Source: Torymus aiolomorphi (taxonomy: Eukaryota; Arthropoda; Insecta; Hymenoptera; Torymidae). Taken from it: a stretch of DNA of 64,000 nucleotides. A program made the position numbers and the translations under genes. A model generated the notes under the pieces. It was given only the letters and a program-made list of their open reading frames with translations, did not search any database and was not told the DNA's origin. Shown piece by piece: positions 33,986 to 46,121 of this stretch; the first letter of the stretch is position 1; the number at the start of each line of letters is the position of its first letter. The stretch covers positions 97,916,150 to 97,980,149 of the forward strand of contig CM070876.1 of assembly GCA_036365515.1 (NCBI GenBank), given 5' to 3'.

Positions 33986-34251
33986 AAATCAATATTTAAC
34001 CGTCAAAAGAGTTTCGGCTTTTTTTTCTAGCTCTTTCCTTTTCCTTTCCAACGGCTTTTTCCACCGAGTCTTGATACGTTACTTTAATCTAAAATAATGT
34101 TTTTTTTTCTCTTCCCTTCCATTATCCTCAAAAAGTGATTGTGGGGATTGACTAAAAGAACAGTCAAGCACTCAGCTTGCCAATCGCAGGCAAGATCTAC
34201 ACCTGAACATTTGGCGAAAGAATTGTACGCGATTAAAATCAGTATTGAAAA

Positions 34252-34667
34252 ATGAATAACTGCCACGGAAAGCTCGGAACTCTCGCAGAAGTGCCCAATG
34301 TTCTGCTAGCCACTACGTACGCTGTCAACAAATCCAACACGAAAAGAGTCTGCGTAGGACTAGAACACAGTAGCGGATACTTTCGGTCAGTTATCAAGTT
34401 TATCACATATGGACGCTCTTACAAAATGTCACGCTCAAAGAAAATAGCTGTAATGATTTGCAAGACCAATTCGATGCAATCACAGCTTATTTTGGTGACG
34501 CTTACACGTTTTATGAAGACTTTGGAAGGCCATCTAAAATTTTTTTGAACAACCACGATTTAAACTTTACATCGACATACGGTAACCAATCCATCACATT
34601 CAACACAAGACGTAGACGAAGAGCCATCGTGCAAGAAAAAAGAGAAAATATTTCAATAACCCACTAG
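34252..34667 (+). pseudogene. Uncharacterised protein of the Polinton-like cluster
   Basis: Two frames cover one probable protein: 34,252-34,445 (MNNCHGKLGTLAEVPN, KRVCVGLEHSSGYFRSVI) and 34,458-34,667 (LQDQFDAITAYFGDAYTF, then TRRRRRAIVQEKRE at the end). The join is a frameshift near 34,430. There is no signal peptide or membrane helix, and the C-terminus has a basic RRRRR stretch. I do not recognise the family with certainty. Same strand as the rest of the cluster. Confidence 0.4.
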
Positions 34668-34738
34668 GTATCGTGATGCAATAAACTACTTTCGAAGGTC
34701 TTCGAAAACAGGGTAATTTAATCAACCTTCGCTTAGCC

Positions 34739-35143
34739 ATGCTCAAGCAACGAGTTGGTAAAGTCAGTCGCACCCTTGACTACATACTCTCATACCTGAA
34801 AACTAAACTCCAAGAAGAAACCGCAGACAACATGCAGATCATTCTCAAAGACTTTAAAGCGTTCAAACAATACTACACTAGTCACAATCTCGACATAGGA
34901 CCGTTCATTTATGATAACATGGTCGACGACGACAACGTTAAGAATAAAAGTGAAGATTTAAGTATTGTTCTTGTTGAAATTGACGCTTTCGATCTACCTA
35001 TGGCTGCTAAAGATATACGCGATTATTTATTATCTAAATTAATATTGCATAAATTTTTCGCATACATTACACTATATTTAAGACATTTTTTTTCAAAACA
35101 CGTTATAAACATCACACCCATCCAAACTCCTCCTCTTCTATAA
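34739..35143 (+). CDS. Uncharacterised 134-codon ORF at end of cluster
   Basis: An intact ORF starting MLKQRVGKVSRTLDYILSYL. It is predicted mostly helical, with an acidic middle (NMVDDDNVKNKSEDL) and a hydrophobic, aromatic C-terminus (FFAYITLYLRHFF). No known domain is recognised. It follows the preceding remnant by 71 bp on the same strand and is followed by a CT microsatellite. It could be the last element gene or a chance ORF. The stop at 35,141-35,143 lies 30 bp before the microsatellite. Confidence 0.35.
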   Translation: MLKQRVGKVSRTLDYILSYLKTKLQEETADNMQIILKDFKAFKQYYTSHNLDIGPFIYDNMVDDDNVKNKSEDLSIVLVEIDAFDLPMAAKDIRDYLLSKLILHKFFAYITLYLRHFFSKHVINITPIQTPPLL

Positions 35144-35172
35144 GATGTACACACTATTTTCTGATCTTTCCC

Positions 35173-35185
35173 GCTCTCTCTCTCT

Positions 35186-35237
<52 letters not shown>

Positions 35238-35294
35238 GCCTTCTCACTCTCCAGCCCCCACTCTCTCCCGCTGTCTCTCCCGCTCTCTCTATCC

Positions 35295-35381
<87 letters not shown>
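35173..35381. repeat. (CT)n microsatellite, interrupted
   Basis: Two CT dinucleotide blocks (about 35,190-35,235 and 35,299-35,380) are separated by CT-rich imperfect sequence. Long ORFs across it on both strands are repeat artefacts. Confidence 0.97.
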
Positions 35382-35455
35382 AAAGGACAGGCAAATGATT
35401 ACGATAAATATCATTGCAACCCTACTCATCTCATCATTCTTTCAAATCCTTCACG

Positions 35456-35605
35456 ATGGAGAAGACCAACAGCAAAGACTCAGATCGTACACCTCTCCTC
35501 AAGGAGGAAAAAAAATCCGTCGTTCAACACTGGAATGAAATAAAAGAAATATTCTCCACGAATACACACTCTGCACCAGAACGCCATGGATACAAGAAAT
35601 ACTAA
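35456..35605 (+). CDS. Possible 49-codon small ORF
   Basis: ATG at 35,456 in the context TCACGATGGAG opens a 49-codon, hydrophilic, charged ORF (MEKTNSKDSDRTPLLKEEKK...) ending at TAA 35,603-35,605. An AATAAA lies 66 bp downstream (35,671-35,676). It contains an acidic dileucine-like DRTPLL motif. No homologue is recognised. The size is near chance expectation, so support is weak. Confidence 0.25.
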   Translation: MEKTNSKDSDRTPLLKEEKKSVVQHWNEIKEIFSTNTHSAPERHGYKKY

Positions 35606-38345
35606 TTCATACATAAATCAGTTTATAATAATTTATGTACTGTGTATAAATATTCTGTAAGTTTTTGCTAAATAAATTGTGATATGCAAAAATTAAATTT
35701 TTTTATTCAAAAACATCCTATAAAGGCAATCCCCATCCCTACTCCTCTCTTCCATAAAAAACCATAGGGCAAGTGGCGATAAGGATCGAAAATGACCCGC
35801 ACCTGTCTTACTCGCAGCATGAGGGGAAGGGGGGGTAAATCAATATCGACCGCCCCTTCAGCATAGACGATCGGCGGGGGCGCGCTATACGCACCCCAAC
35901 TTACGATATGCTAGCATACAGCTACGGCGTGGGTGGGACTAACGGTGGGCGGCGAGGAGAGGGGGAATGTCTCTCCATATGGGGCTTCTTACTACCTACA
36001 GTATTTATTTTAAAAACTATAAAATAACTGTAAATCACTGTAAGAACTGCAAATAACTGTTAATAATTGGTAATAACTACTAAAAACTGATTATACTATC
36101 TCCAACCTAACTGTTTATTTCAGTTATTTGCAGTTATTTGCTATTAACTATTAACAGTTATTTGCAAATTCTATTTCCGCTAGGGGAACATTGAAATACA
36201 GAAAAAAAAAATGATGTGTTATTGTTGCGAAAATTTTAAACTAAATAACACTGCTCAGTTAATCTAATTTTATAATTTTCTCATGGTGGAGACGTCAAAA
36301 TGTTTCAGAGGAGTTTTCTCAGTAAATATTTTTTTTCAAAAGTATACAAGAATGTTAAGAAAGCTTTTATTCTCAGTAATTCTTAGTTCATAAACTGATT
36401 GTTTTTAATTTTACAAGATTTGTGGTATCCACAGGTTATAATTTTAAGTAGTATCAATCAATAATTATTTTAAACACCTTAATTTTCTCAGTTGGATAGA
36501 TCTCGGGTCTCCCGGTTAAAAACCACTGCCAATTCATTGGCACGTAGCTTCCTTAAATTTAATTTACTGATTCCTTTAATTTATTTTTAATTTCAATATT
36601 GAAAATTTAATACTTTATTTTGTACGATGAGACTATGTTAAATGGTTTGTGACTCTTTATTTCTACTCTTTCTATTTTTTAACATTAAAAAGCAATTATT
36701 ATTATACAATTTTATATTTTAAAAAAAAAATTCATCGCCCACAAAAAACACAATAAAATGATCATTACGACCAGATATTCGAGAATAAAAATTTTTTTTT
36801 TTAATGCTTTTAATACTGATATCTCAGAGAATATTTGATCAATTTGAAATTTTTACCAATTATTACAATTATTTATTACAATATTTAGTTAAATTTTCAA
36901 GAGATTATCTTTATTTCTTTTGAAAAGAAGTTATTTAAAAAAAAAACTTGCGTTTTTATTAAAAAATGTTTGGCATCGATAACGGAAAGCACCACAATAT
37001 TTAATAATAAAATCAAATTAATAAAATATTTATTTATCTATAAATGATCAATTAAATTTGATACTGATATTTTCTTGACATCACACATATTTCACCGATC
37101 GCAATCTCTTAAAAATTTATTTTATTCTAAATTTAATCAAAATCTACTTTGTTTATAAAATAATTTTTTTCTTAAAAGGAAATTAAGATTCATTTTTCTT
37201 TACTTTCCTTTGAACAATTTTTCTTAATACAAAAAATATCTTTTTATCTGCTCATTTTTATATCCTATATAAAGAAAACTTCATATGCCCCATTAGTTTT
37301 TCCATTTTTATGCTTGCGACGTATCGCAGACGTGTACACGTAGTTTCACAACTGCTCGCTAGTTTTTTGACAGTTTTATTCATCCCATTATTTTATTGTG
37401 CGTGGCACACTAATGCGGATTACTGGACTGGTTTTCTACGTACAAATAAAAAATGATTAAGTATTCTTTGAGAAAACGCGATTCGAAAATTTTTTAAAAA
37501 AATTTTTAACCTCAAATATCTTTTTCCGTAATGGACCGATTTTTTCGGGCAACTAACACGATCTGAAGTTATATAAAAGATACATTAGTGCCAAATTTTA
37601 GGACGTTTGGATAATTTTTGCTCTTGCTATCGTGCGACAACGAAAACGCAAATTTTTTCTAAAAAATAATTTTCTTCTAAAAAACAAATGAAGACAATCT
37701 TCTGAAATTTTAACCAAATATAGTCTTCAATAATTTTAATAAGTGGCTAACATTTTAAGTGGATAAATCAAGTATTCGTTGCGAAAACGCTATTCGAAAA
37801 TCTAAAAAAAAAATTTTTAACCTCAAATATCTTTTTTCGTAATGGACCGACTTATTTGGCCAACGAACTCGATCTGAAGATATATAAAAGCTAGATCTGT
37901 GCCAAATTTCAGGACGATTGGATAATTTTTGCTCATGTTATCGTGCGACAACGAAAACGAAAAATTTTTCTTAAATAATTTTTTTCTAAAAAACAAATGA
38001 AGATAACCTCTTGTAATTTCAACAAAATATAATCTTCAATGAATGTAATAAGTGATAAAAATTTCAAGCCGATAAATAAAATATTGTCTGAGAAATTAAT
38101 TTATGAAATATAAGAAAGTTTTCCTTAATGACAAATGACAGAAGGAAGATATTTTAAATTTGAAAACCTTCCAAGAAAAGTTTATTACCAATTAAAACTA
38201 AAAGTCCGAAATAGTTTTTTGGTTATAAAACAAAAGAAAATCAATAAAAACTCAAATCCACCAGGGAACCTTCCTTTTCCCGCGAGACGAAGAGAGTAAG
38301 CTTTACCCGACGAAAATCGGTTGATTGGTTTCCAAGATATCAAGA
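35606..38345. other. Gene-free AT-rich DNA with dispersed and tandem repeats
   Basis: No gene is supported. 36,240-36,420 is the reverse complement of 7,820-7,960 (shared AAAATGTTTCAGAGGAGTT-type and CATAAACTGATTGTTTTTAA segments). 37,440-37,765 and 37,766-38,085 form a tandem pair of about 322 bp (shared TAATGGACCGA and TATCGTGCGACAACGAAAAC). 35,740-35,995 is GC-richer but shows no ORF of note. Confidence 0.7.
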
Positions 38346-38349
38346 GTTT

Positions 38350-38358
38350 ACACACACA

Positions 38359-38410
<52 letters not shown>
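38350..38410. repeat. (CA)n microsatellite
   Basis: CA dinucleotide run of about 60 bp with one CATA interruption. Confidence 0.97.
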
Positions 38411-38416
<6 letters not shown>

Positions 38417-38839
38417 TCTTTATTCAATTTTTATCTTTCTTTGCTGACAATCCTTTACTTTAATCTTTATTCAATCTTTATTCCAAATAATATGTACTAA
38501 AGATAATACGTGTGCGTTCTATAGAAATTGCATAGATGCACTGAAGAATAAAACCATGGAACAACGAGCTATAATGTTGTTAGGGGCTGCATCTACATAG
38601 GTTCCATGATTTGCCGTTGTGGCGGTCTAGTGTTCAAGTCGTCCAATTGTAACAACATGTATATTACGTAAGAGAACGTATACATTACTTATACACCGTT
38701 TTTTGGCTTTTAGAGCGTAGGGAGAATAAAAAATAATTATATAACTATATATAACGATATATATACTATTATATAACTATTAATACCTTAATAGTAACTT
38801 TCGTTTTTATCAATCAAGCAAAAAATTATCGTTTACGGG

Positions 38840-39250
38840 GGTAGTTATAAATCCCGACAAGGGAAACCACCGACAGGGAAAATCCCGATAGGCGATTTTA
38901 GCGAAAGGCGAATATTGAGACAGTGAATTCCACCGATCGGGTAAAATCGCAACAAGCAACCGCACCGACCGTTGAAACTTCAGAAAGAATTTTCACCGAG
39001 CGGGGAAAATGCCGAAAGTATAATTATAGAAATAAAATGTTCCGAAAATTTTTTAACGAATGTCCAAAATATCGAAAGTGAAATTTCAGAAATAAAAATT
39101 ATCGAAATAAAAAATACCGACAACGAGAACAGCGATGGGGAAAAGTGCCGACAACGACAAACGCCGATGGGGAAAAATGCCGACAACGAGAAACGCCTAT
39201 GGGGAAAAATGCCGACAACGAGAACAGCGATGGGGAAAAATGCCGAAACT
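38840..39250. repeat. Degenerate minisatellite rich in CCGACAACGA and GGGGAAAAATG
   Basis: Four clear units of 31-32 bp occupy 39,121-39,247 (CAACGAGAACAGCGATGGGG and variants). Upstream, from about 38,850, shorter diverged iterations alternate CCGA- and GGGAAAA-like motifs. An ORF of 96 codons runs through it but is low-complexity. No gene is supported. Confidence 0.7.
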
Positions 39251-39410
39251 TGGTTTCCGTAAAAGTTATTATTCAATATGTGCGGAGACATGATTTTTAT
39301 ATTACTTTAGTACTTTATACTCGAAAAAACATTGTTCTTTGCCTGGCGGGCCGAAAGTAGCACTTTTGCTCCCGGCTCCCAATCGCGAAAATTGTATATT
39401 ATACGTAGTA

Positions 39411-39520
39411 TACTATACAGTGAGAAAAATGTCGTAGGAAAATTTATTAAAAAGCCCCTATTATATATAGGATAGTATATTATACACTGAAAAAAATGTC
39501 GTAGGAAAATTTATTAAAAA
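39411..39520. repeat. Direct repeat pair
   Basis: The segment TATACAGTGAGAAAAATGTC with GTAGGAAAATTTATTAAAAA (39,411-39,453) recurs at 39,478-39,520, 67 bp later. Confidence 0.8.
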
Positions 39521-41632
39521 ACTATAAGAAAAAGTACTATATTTTGTAGCAATGCTAGGATATAAGCAAAGTATAGGTATTTTTGCTAACTAATATAGTA
39601 ATTTTTCAAGCCGATTCGAGCTCAAGCTTCAAAGTCGGACTGAGCTTCTCGAGTACGTAATTTTGGAACTTATACATTGAGTACCTTCGCTGGCGAGAGA
39701 ACTTTGATGATTATATTTGATGGTAATAAATAACTATGATAATATCAGAAAATAACTTATAACTCACTTGTATAATATAAAAATTAAACAATTGGATGGA
39801 CATTGTCGATGTTTTTGCTAACTTAAAAGCAAGATAATCTCAAATTACGAGAGAAACATAACCTCAATCAGACACGTGCTCTCGGCGTGCACGCAGTAAT
39901 TACTATGCGTTGGGCACACAAACGTGTACACCGACATTAATACGGCGCACACAAAAATGTACTTTATTGTCTGTTAGGCCACACAAATATGTACAAAATT
40001 TTTTTTTTATATTGCTTGTAACTTTTGTAAATATTGATATTTTTCTATCAAAGAAATTGTTTCGTGTAGATTATTAGTTTTATTATCAATATAAACCTGT
40101 CCGGAATTTCTGAGACAGCTTTAATAGTCTATTATTATGTGACAAAGCTGAAGAGTTTCTTAAACCCACATTAATACGGACATCGATTTAAGATATATGT
40201 AGGCGTTAAAAATCGTTTTTATAGGCCTTTCTCGTCAGGAATTGGTTGTACATGAAAATTTTAAGTATTATCGATAGCTTTTATATTAATAATTTTTGTA
40301 CAAAGTCAAATCCTGTTAAGTAATTAGCGAAAATCGACTTTTTAAAATGTTTTTAGCTGTTTTTCGCTATGGTAATGAAAAATATTTCTCCCAGCAACAA
40401 ATTAAAATTGAAATCAAAGAATAAAAGGTGCGTTGTCGCTCCACTCGCTTATCTATCACTTCGTTCCTTATACTCTCCAAGCAGGGCATTGCCGCGCCCT
40501 TGGATCAATTTATTATTTGGCGACTTATTCTATAAAGAAATTGCAACAATAGTTGATTGCACTGGTCATTCCCAATTCAATAATTTGCCTCGATAAATTA
40601 AAATTCCCGCTAATTCATGCAAAAAAATTTCATATTGCCTCTTATAAAATGACTGTGTCAATGTTCCATAATTCTTTCACTGCACCAGCCCCCGAAATTT
40701 GCACTTAATTTTTAATGATGCAAAGTCACTGAATGCAAGACGAAGTATTTTAATTCTTATTCAATTGCACATACGAACAAAGTATGAGAAATTTAGTTTT
40801 TTGTAATGTTTGACAAATAAGTTGAATTGTATATTTAAACTTTTTATTATTTTTACAAACTTTGAAATGAATATTATGCTTACAATACTGATGACCTCTA
40901 GTGCAGTATGAAATTATCTGAATTTCAAATCAATATTTCTATAGATCTTTTACTTTGTCGTTATTGATAAAAATATAATCTATCATAAATAGATCATATC
41001 CTCTCTTATCCTCTCTTAAGGGGACAAGCCATGGTTAAATCTGAAAAAAATAGCAATAAATATTTTGATCAATAATAAATTCCAGGTATAATCTTTAAGT
41101 TAAAATTTTTTTTCTACTAAAAAGTAGTATTATTATCTATAATTTCCGCCTGTAGTTAGCTGATAATATACATCTGGCTCTTGCGCCTGATTTATTGCTT
41201 GCCGCAGGTTTACTTTTCAACGACTGAATGAAATTACTTGAAATTCATGGCTTCATATTTGTTTTTACATCAGTTACAGCTTTTGTTTACTAGTTTTCCT
41301 TAAAATTCATTTTTAATATTTATTTTTCATGAAAAACCTCATTTTTTTGTATGTTTTATCAAAAGTTCTGTAATTTTATTTTTTTTCTTTTTTCCTAAAG
41401 CTTTTTTTGGAAAAGTAGCAAACAAAAGCTGTGAACAATATAAAAAAGAATGCTCACCTAAAATTTCAAGTCATTCCGTTCACTTGTTGAAAAATAAACC
41501 TGCGGCAAAGACCCTGTAAACACAAAAAGCAAGTTTTTCAGAAATCAATTTTAAAATATGAGTTTCTTATAACTTTTTTTTATAACTTTTTTTTCTCCTA
41601 ACCTGAAAAATGAAAAACATGAATTAAGGAAT
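39521..41632. other. No gene seen; AT-rich intergenic DNA
   Basis: No coding or RNA gene is supported. A dispersed repeat at 40,366-40,535 matches 46,709-46,896. The rest is unremarkable AT-rich sequence. Confidence 0.6.
40366..40535 (+). repeat. Dispersed repeat, copy 1
   Basis: Shares GAAAAATATTTCTCCCAGCA-type, CACTTCGTTCCTTATA, CCAAGCAGGGC and CCGCGCCCTTGGAT segments, in order, with 46,709-46,896. It is GC-richer than its surroundings. Confidence 0.7.
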
Positions 41633-41764
41633 AGTACATTATGTCACAAGGGAGGAAAGTGCAGTATTATTCCCAAGGGAAAAGTTTCCAGCCCCGAGCG
41701 AAGCGAGGGCTGGAATTTCCCTGAGGGAAGAATGTACTTTGCTCCCGTGTGACATACGGTACTT
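41633..41764. mobile_element. Hairpin (MITE-like) element
   Basis: An almost fully self-complementary unit of about 130 bp. AGTACATTATGTCACAAGGG pairs with CCCGTGTGACATACGGTACT, and CCAGCCC pairs with GGGCTGG. The apical loop is CGAGCGAAGCGAG. GC-richer than the flanks. Confidence 0.75.
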
Positions 41765-43840
41765 AACTCCCGATTCCCCTGTGACCACTTTATTGACCGA
41801 AAACAATGCTCTAATGCCATTAAAAAAAAAAAATTAAACTACTTTAACAGTGCTATTTATAGTCAAAATAAAGAAATTATTAAACTTCTGCTATGTGCAA
41901 ATATTGTGAAAATATTGTGAATATTTAAATTAATATTTATATTAATATAAATATTAATATTTATAATAAATAGTGTATTTTGAGTGATACAATGACTGGG
42001 TGAAAGTTTTAGATAATTAAGTAAATTAATTATTTTAAAATTAAATTCTATTTTTTTAAGATTAAATCTTGTAGTTTTTATACATATATTTATTTATATA
42101 ATTAAATATTATAAATATTGTTAATTCATGTTTTTTTATTAATTGTAAGTTATTCGTAACCTTAGAAATAGAAAAAATTAAAGAAACAGTTGTGCGAGGA
42201 ATAAAAGTGGCTTACTTCCCTTAGTAATAATAACTCAATTTCTTCTTTCTTTTGAGGGAAATAAAGTGGTTTTCAGAGGGGGGTCGGGAGTAAAATCATT
42301 AACAGTACGTCAAAAGGTAAGAAACAATAATCACATAAAATATAGATAAATTAAATGATTTTTAATATAAAATATTATATTTAAAATTGACATTTCTCAT
42401 ATTCATGTATTTAATACACAATCATTTTACCATTGTACTTTCCAAAATATCTTATGTAGTTGTTTAAATTATACATATACATTTTTAAGACGTTAAGTAG
42501 TACACGACTTAAAACTAATTGTTTATTCAAAATACGTGGTATGTCATCGTCAGTTTTTAAAAATGTTAACTCTCGCACCTTCCTTTGTTTACATATCCGA
42601 AGATTTCCCTTCTTTTTTTAAGTTGCTGATCGAAAACCTTTCGTTTTGCTGTCTTAAGAACGGAGTTACTCGTATGGTACCTCCGAACATTCTAAACTTG
42701 GTACCTCTGGATTCATTAACATAGCTGAATCGGGCGCCTTCGACGCCTTCGACTACAACTCGTGCTGAACACCTCACCCTCGCTTGAAATAGCTCATTTT
42801 CTCCCCTAGTTGCAATGTACTATTATCAATATTTAAGTTGGCAAAATAGATTTTTTTCTATCATACGAATAATTTTTTAAAAAGAAACTCTCTTAAAGTT
42901 TTGTCTTAAAGTTTTTATTCTAGGCAACAAATAATTATTCAGAGACATAGTATTTAACTATGTATAACGAGGAACATATTAGTATTGTATATATAATATT
43001 GAAAAAAAAAACAAAATGAAAAATTGATTTTTTTTTTCATATTTTTATTAGATTTGGAAAAGAATGACGATTTATTCGAAACTATGGATAAAGGTGGATA
43101 AAATAGTTGTAGTAAAATTTTTTCGATTAACTCTTTTTTGTTTAAATATTTCAAAATGGCGAAAAACCTTCGAAATTTCCAAAAGACGTGTTTTTTCCTA
43201 ATAATTCTAGTACAAATCGACATGAACGAAAATTTTCATCACAGTGAGTCAAATTTTGATTGATTAAATATTTCTGGTCATTTATTAGTACATGAAACGA
43301 TTTCTAAAATATTACTACCGATAATCGTGAGAAAACTCGTTATTTTTCTAGTTCTCCGATCATATTGAATCCACCATTGTTGAAATTGTATTATGTACTA
43401 ACAAATGACCAAAAATGTTTAATCAATTTATGCTAGAATTAAGGATTAGGAAAAACCACGTATTTTTAGAAATTTCGACGATTTTCAATTTTTCAATTTT
43501 TCGGATTTTTTTTACTAAATTCACTATATTTATTTTCCTAATAATGGAAATGCAATTTTGACATCGGAAATCGAAAGAGCAAACCAAAAACTATAAGGAT
43601 AAGTAGATGTTGTTATGATATTTATTATTTTTGAATTATCAGCTAAGCTCGAAAATGAGTTAAATATCCCGGGATTTTTGTTAACTTCGAACATTTGCGC
43701 CGCTTGCACTCGTATCTCTAATAATGGACACATCAAATTTCGGACATCAGATCTCACATAAGATCTGAAAAGCTATTTAAGACTTGGGTGAGGTGTTCTG
43801 TACGTCTCGGAGTCGAGGGTCCCTTTGGCGGCAGAGAAAT
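41765..43840. other. No gene seen; AT-rich intergenic DNA
   Basis: Several short ORFs of 62-89 codons exist but none shows a recognisable protein pattern. 43,250-43,500 contains diverged repeats of phrases such as TTGATTGATTAAATATTTCTGG and ACAAATGACC. Confidence 0.55.
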
Positions 43841-43960
43841 AGTATATTACGCACCCAGAAAAGTAAAGAATACATTATAATGTTACCTGAGCCGAAGGTG
43901 AGGGTGACAAACATGAAATCTGAGGCATTCTTTATTTTCTCCCTTGGTGCGTATTAGTAC
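43841..43960. mobile_element. Hairpin (MITE-like) element
   Basis: AGTATATTACGCACCCAG pairs with CTTGGTGCGTATTAGTAC. Inner arms AGTAAAGAATACATTAT and AGGCATTCTTTATTTTCT also pair. The apical part contains GAGCCGAAGGTGAGG. Confidence 0.75.
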
Positions 43961-44119
43961 ATTGTGTAACTAGCGAGGAAAGTTGACTTTTTCTAGCGAG
44001 GATGATGATTGAGCACGAGTGATTCACAAGGGCGCCCCCGGCGCCCGAGTGATACACGAGTGCTCACAATCATCATCCGAGTCTGAAAAAGTCAATTGCT
44101 CCCTTGTTACACATAGTAC
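43956..44119. mobile_element. Hairpin (MITE-like) element
   Basis: AGTACATTGTGTAAC pairs with GTTACACATAGTACT. GTTGACTTTTTCTAGCGAGG pairs with CCGAGTCTGAAAAAGTCAAT, and GGGCGCC faces GGCGCCC at the apex. It abuts the previous hairpin with a 5-bp overlap. Confidence 0.75.
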
Positions 44120-44492
44120 TTTTTTTAATAAGTGCAGGAATAAGACCTTTTTTTGCATGAAAAGTGGATGGGAGATCGGTCGTATATTGAGTCCTCATAA
44201 CGAGAGACTATGTTCTCTTCCTCCCGCTACTACGGAAGGCCTCACTAGGCGCTCGAAATGTTTGATTTTCCATTCACTCTTCTAGGCAGAAAAGAGGGCC
44301 TTTTTTATGCATCTGTTGAAAAATAGTATATTACGCAGCTAGGGAGAAAAAAACTTGGACAGTCCACAGCTCGTCAATTGACACCCGAGTCGAAGGCGAT
44401 ACTGTTTTTCGTCATACTCGGGCCGAAAATACCACATTCGCGTTTTTGAGCCGGGAGCGGAAGTAGTACTTTCAGCCAGGGTATGGTCAATA

Positions 44493-44598
44493 ATATATTA
44501 CGCACCTAGGGAGTAAAAGTAAAGAATGTTCCAGATCAAACATAAATAACAAATATGATATCTGAGGCATTCTTTTTTTGCTCCCATGGTGCGTATAC
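44493..44598. mobile_element. Hairpin (MITE-like) element
   Basis: TATATTACGCACCTAGGGAG pairs with CTCCCATGGTGCGTATA, and TAAAGAATGTTCCAGAT pairs with ATCTGAGGCATTCTTT. It is clearly related to 43,841-43,960. A weaker, possibly related imperfect hairpin lies at 44,325-44,470. Confidence 0.7.
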
Positions 44599-44699
44599 GA
44601 CTTTTTTGCCTATTAGAATACAACATTCGCGATCGGGTGGCGGGAGCGAAAGTGGTACATTCGGCCCGCTAGGCAAAAATAGTGAATTAGACAATGTAT

Positions 44700-45891
44700 G
44701 TGTACCTATAAATATTTAATGTGTTACCTTTTACTTCATTAATAATAGTAAAAACTTCATGATAACAGTTTCAGAAATTCGTGAACTCATATAAAATTTC
44801 GTTAATTAAATTTTTTTAGCAAAGAATGAAAACTTTTGATTTATTTATAAGAAATGTTTTTAAAAAATTAACTTCCCCACATTTAATTAAACACCTTCAG
44901 CATTCAAAAACAGATTAGAGATCGACGTATACAAATTTATCAGAAAAACTCTGGTAATTGCAGAGACCTCTTGATGCCTGCATATGTGTACTTACAGCGC
45001 GACTAAGATATGAAATTTCAGTATCAGTGATTCTAAACAATGGACAATTTATCAACACTCTTATGACTTCTTGCAGTGCGACTAGGATGTGAAATTTTTA
45101 GCATCAGTGATCCTAAGCGATGGACATGTTGGACAACAAAAGCGACTTCATGATGCATGTGAAATCATGATTTCAAATACTCAGCAAATTATTTCATATA
45201 TTACTGCCAATCTCAATCGTAAAAGAACGTTAAAGAATTTGAAACCATTTAACATCGCTGTTAAGAGCGTGTGAGAATTTCTATAGCCCATTGCTGCGAA
45301 TAGCGATGGTTATAGGTATAGGCGCCAGCGAAGCAGCTATTTGCGTCAAGTGGTTGCTAAAAATTAGCTATATTTCTTAGCTGTAAATTAGCTACTCTAT
45401 TAACTATAATATAGCTAAAATATCGTTAATTTATTGTTGACCTTAGATTAACGATATTCGTTAGCTATAAATGAACTAACTTCTATAGCTAACAGCTGAT
45501 TAACTTTACAAAATATTGATTTTTTTTTATTAGTCTGGATGTCGGAACGTATCGAATGCGTAGTCTTGGTGTTCGGGGTGGCCGATGATGAAGTCTAGGA
45601 ACTGAGCTCCTTAATTTTGTTTTCTCTATGTATAAAAATCTATATATTTCGACACCTATAGGCGTATAGATACAAAACCTTACGGTGCGAAGAACCTAAA
45701 GATCGTCATTGGCTACATCGAACGTCTGAATAGCGCATTTCATACGTTCTGACACGTAGACGTACCTTTCTACATCGCACACGTATTTTTTTTATAACGT
45801 TTTGCTCTTAACCATAAAATAACGCTAAAAATAGCTAATTTCTGGTTACATTTCTTACCAAGACTTAAGCATATTATAGCCAGATTTAAAC

Positions 45892-45944
<53 letters not shown>

Positions 45945-46121
45945 ACCTCTAGAAGAGATTCTCCGTAAATCAAGAGCGAGTGCGCTCCGAAATTTCGGAG
46001 CATAGCGGAATATCTTGGCGACAGATGGAGCCGAGCTTTCGCGCTCACTTATTAGCTGCCGCAGAACGTCTACAAAAAATCAGCAAATTATGCTGCTGTT
46101 GAGGTTGCGACTTGCTCGCTC
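44700..46121. other. No gene seen; AT-rich DNA with one GA run
   Basis: No gene is supported. 45,000-45,120 contains a diverged direct repeat (GATATGAAATTTCAGTATCAGTGATTC-like phrases twice). 45,340-45,490 is rich in TTAGCTATA repeats. A (GA)n run lies at 45,893-45,941. Confidence 0.6.
45893..45941. repeat. (GA)n microsatellite
   Basis: Pure GA dinucleotide run of about 48 bp. Confidence 0.97.

Larger units (their letters stand above)
30339..35143 (+). mobile_element. Polinton/Maverick- or adintovirus-like gene cluster, decayed
   Basis: A one-direction run of gene remnants whose products resemble structural and maturation proteins of Polinton/Maverick or adintovirus-like elements: penton-like, small basic virion-type, F54H12.2-like, an unnamed protein, adenain-type protease and two unknowns. 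Each of the first five is broken by frameshifts or stops. I see no protein-primed DNA polymerase, packaging ATPase, retroviral-type integrase or terminal inverted repeats in the window, so this is a fragment. Assignment rests on recalled family patterns, not on a search. Confidence 0.6.

Noticed and set aside
35023..35543. ORFs made of Arg-Glu or Ser-Leu repeats
   Set aside because: Translation of the CT microsatellite on both strands.
36510..36545. Possible tRNA-like segment around CTCCCGGTTAAAAACC
   Set aside because: No cloverleaf with acceptor and anticodon stems could be drawn by eye. No tRNA or rRNA gene was supported anywhere in the window.
44325..44470. Possible further hairpin element
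   Set aside because: The start AGTATATTACGCAG and the end AGTAGTACTT fit, but the inner arms pair poorly. Mentioned only beside the clear copies.
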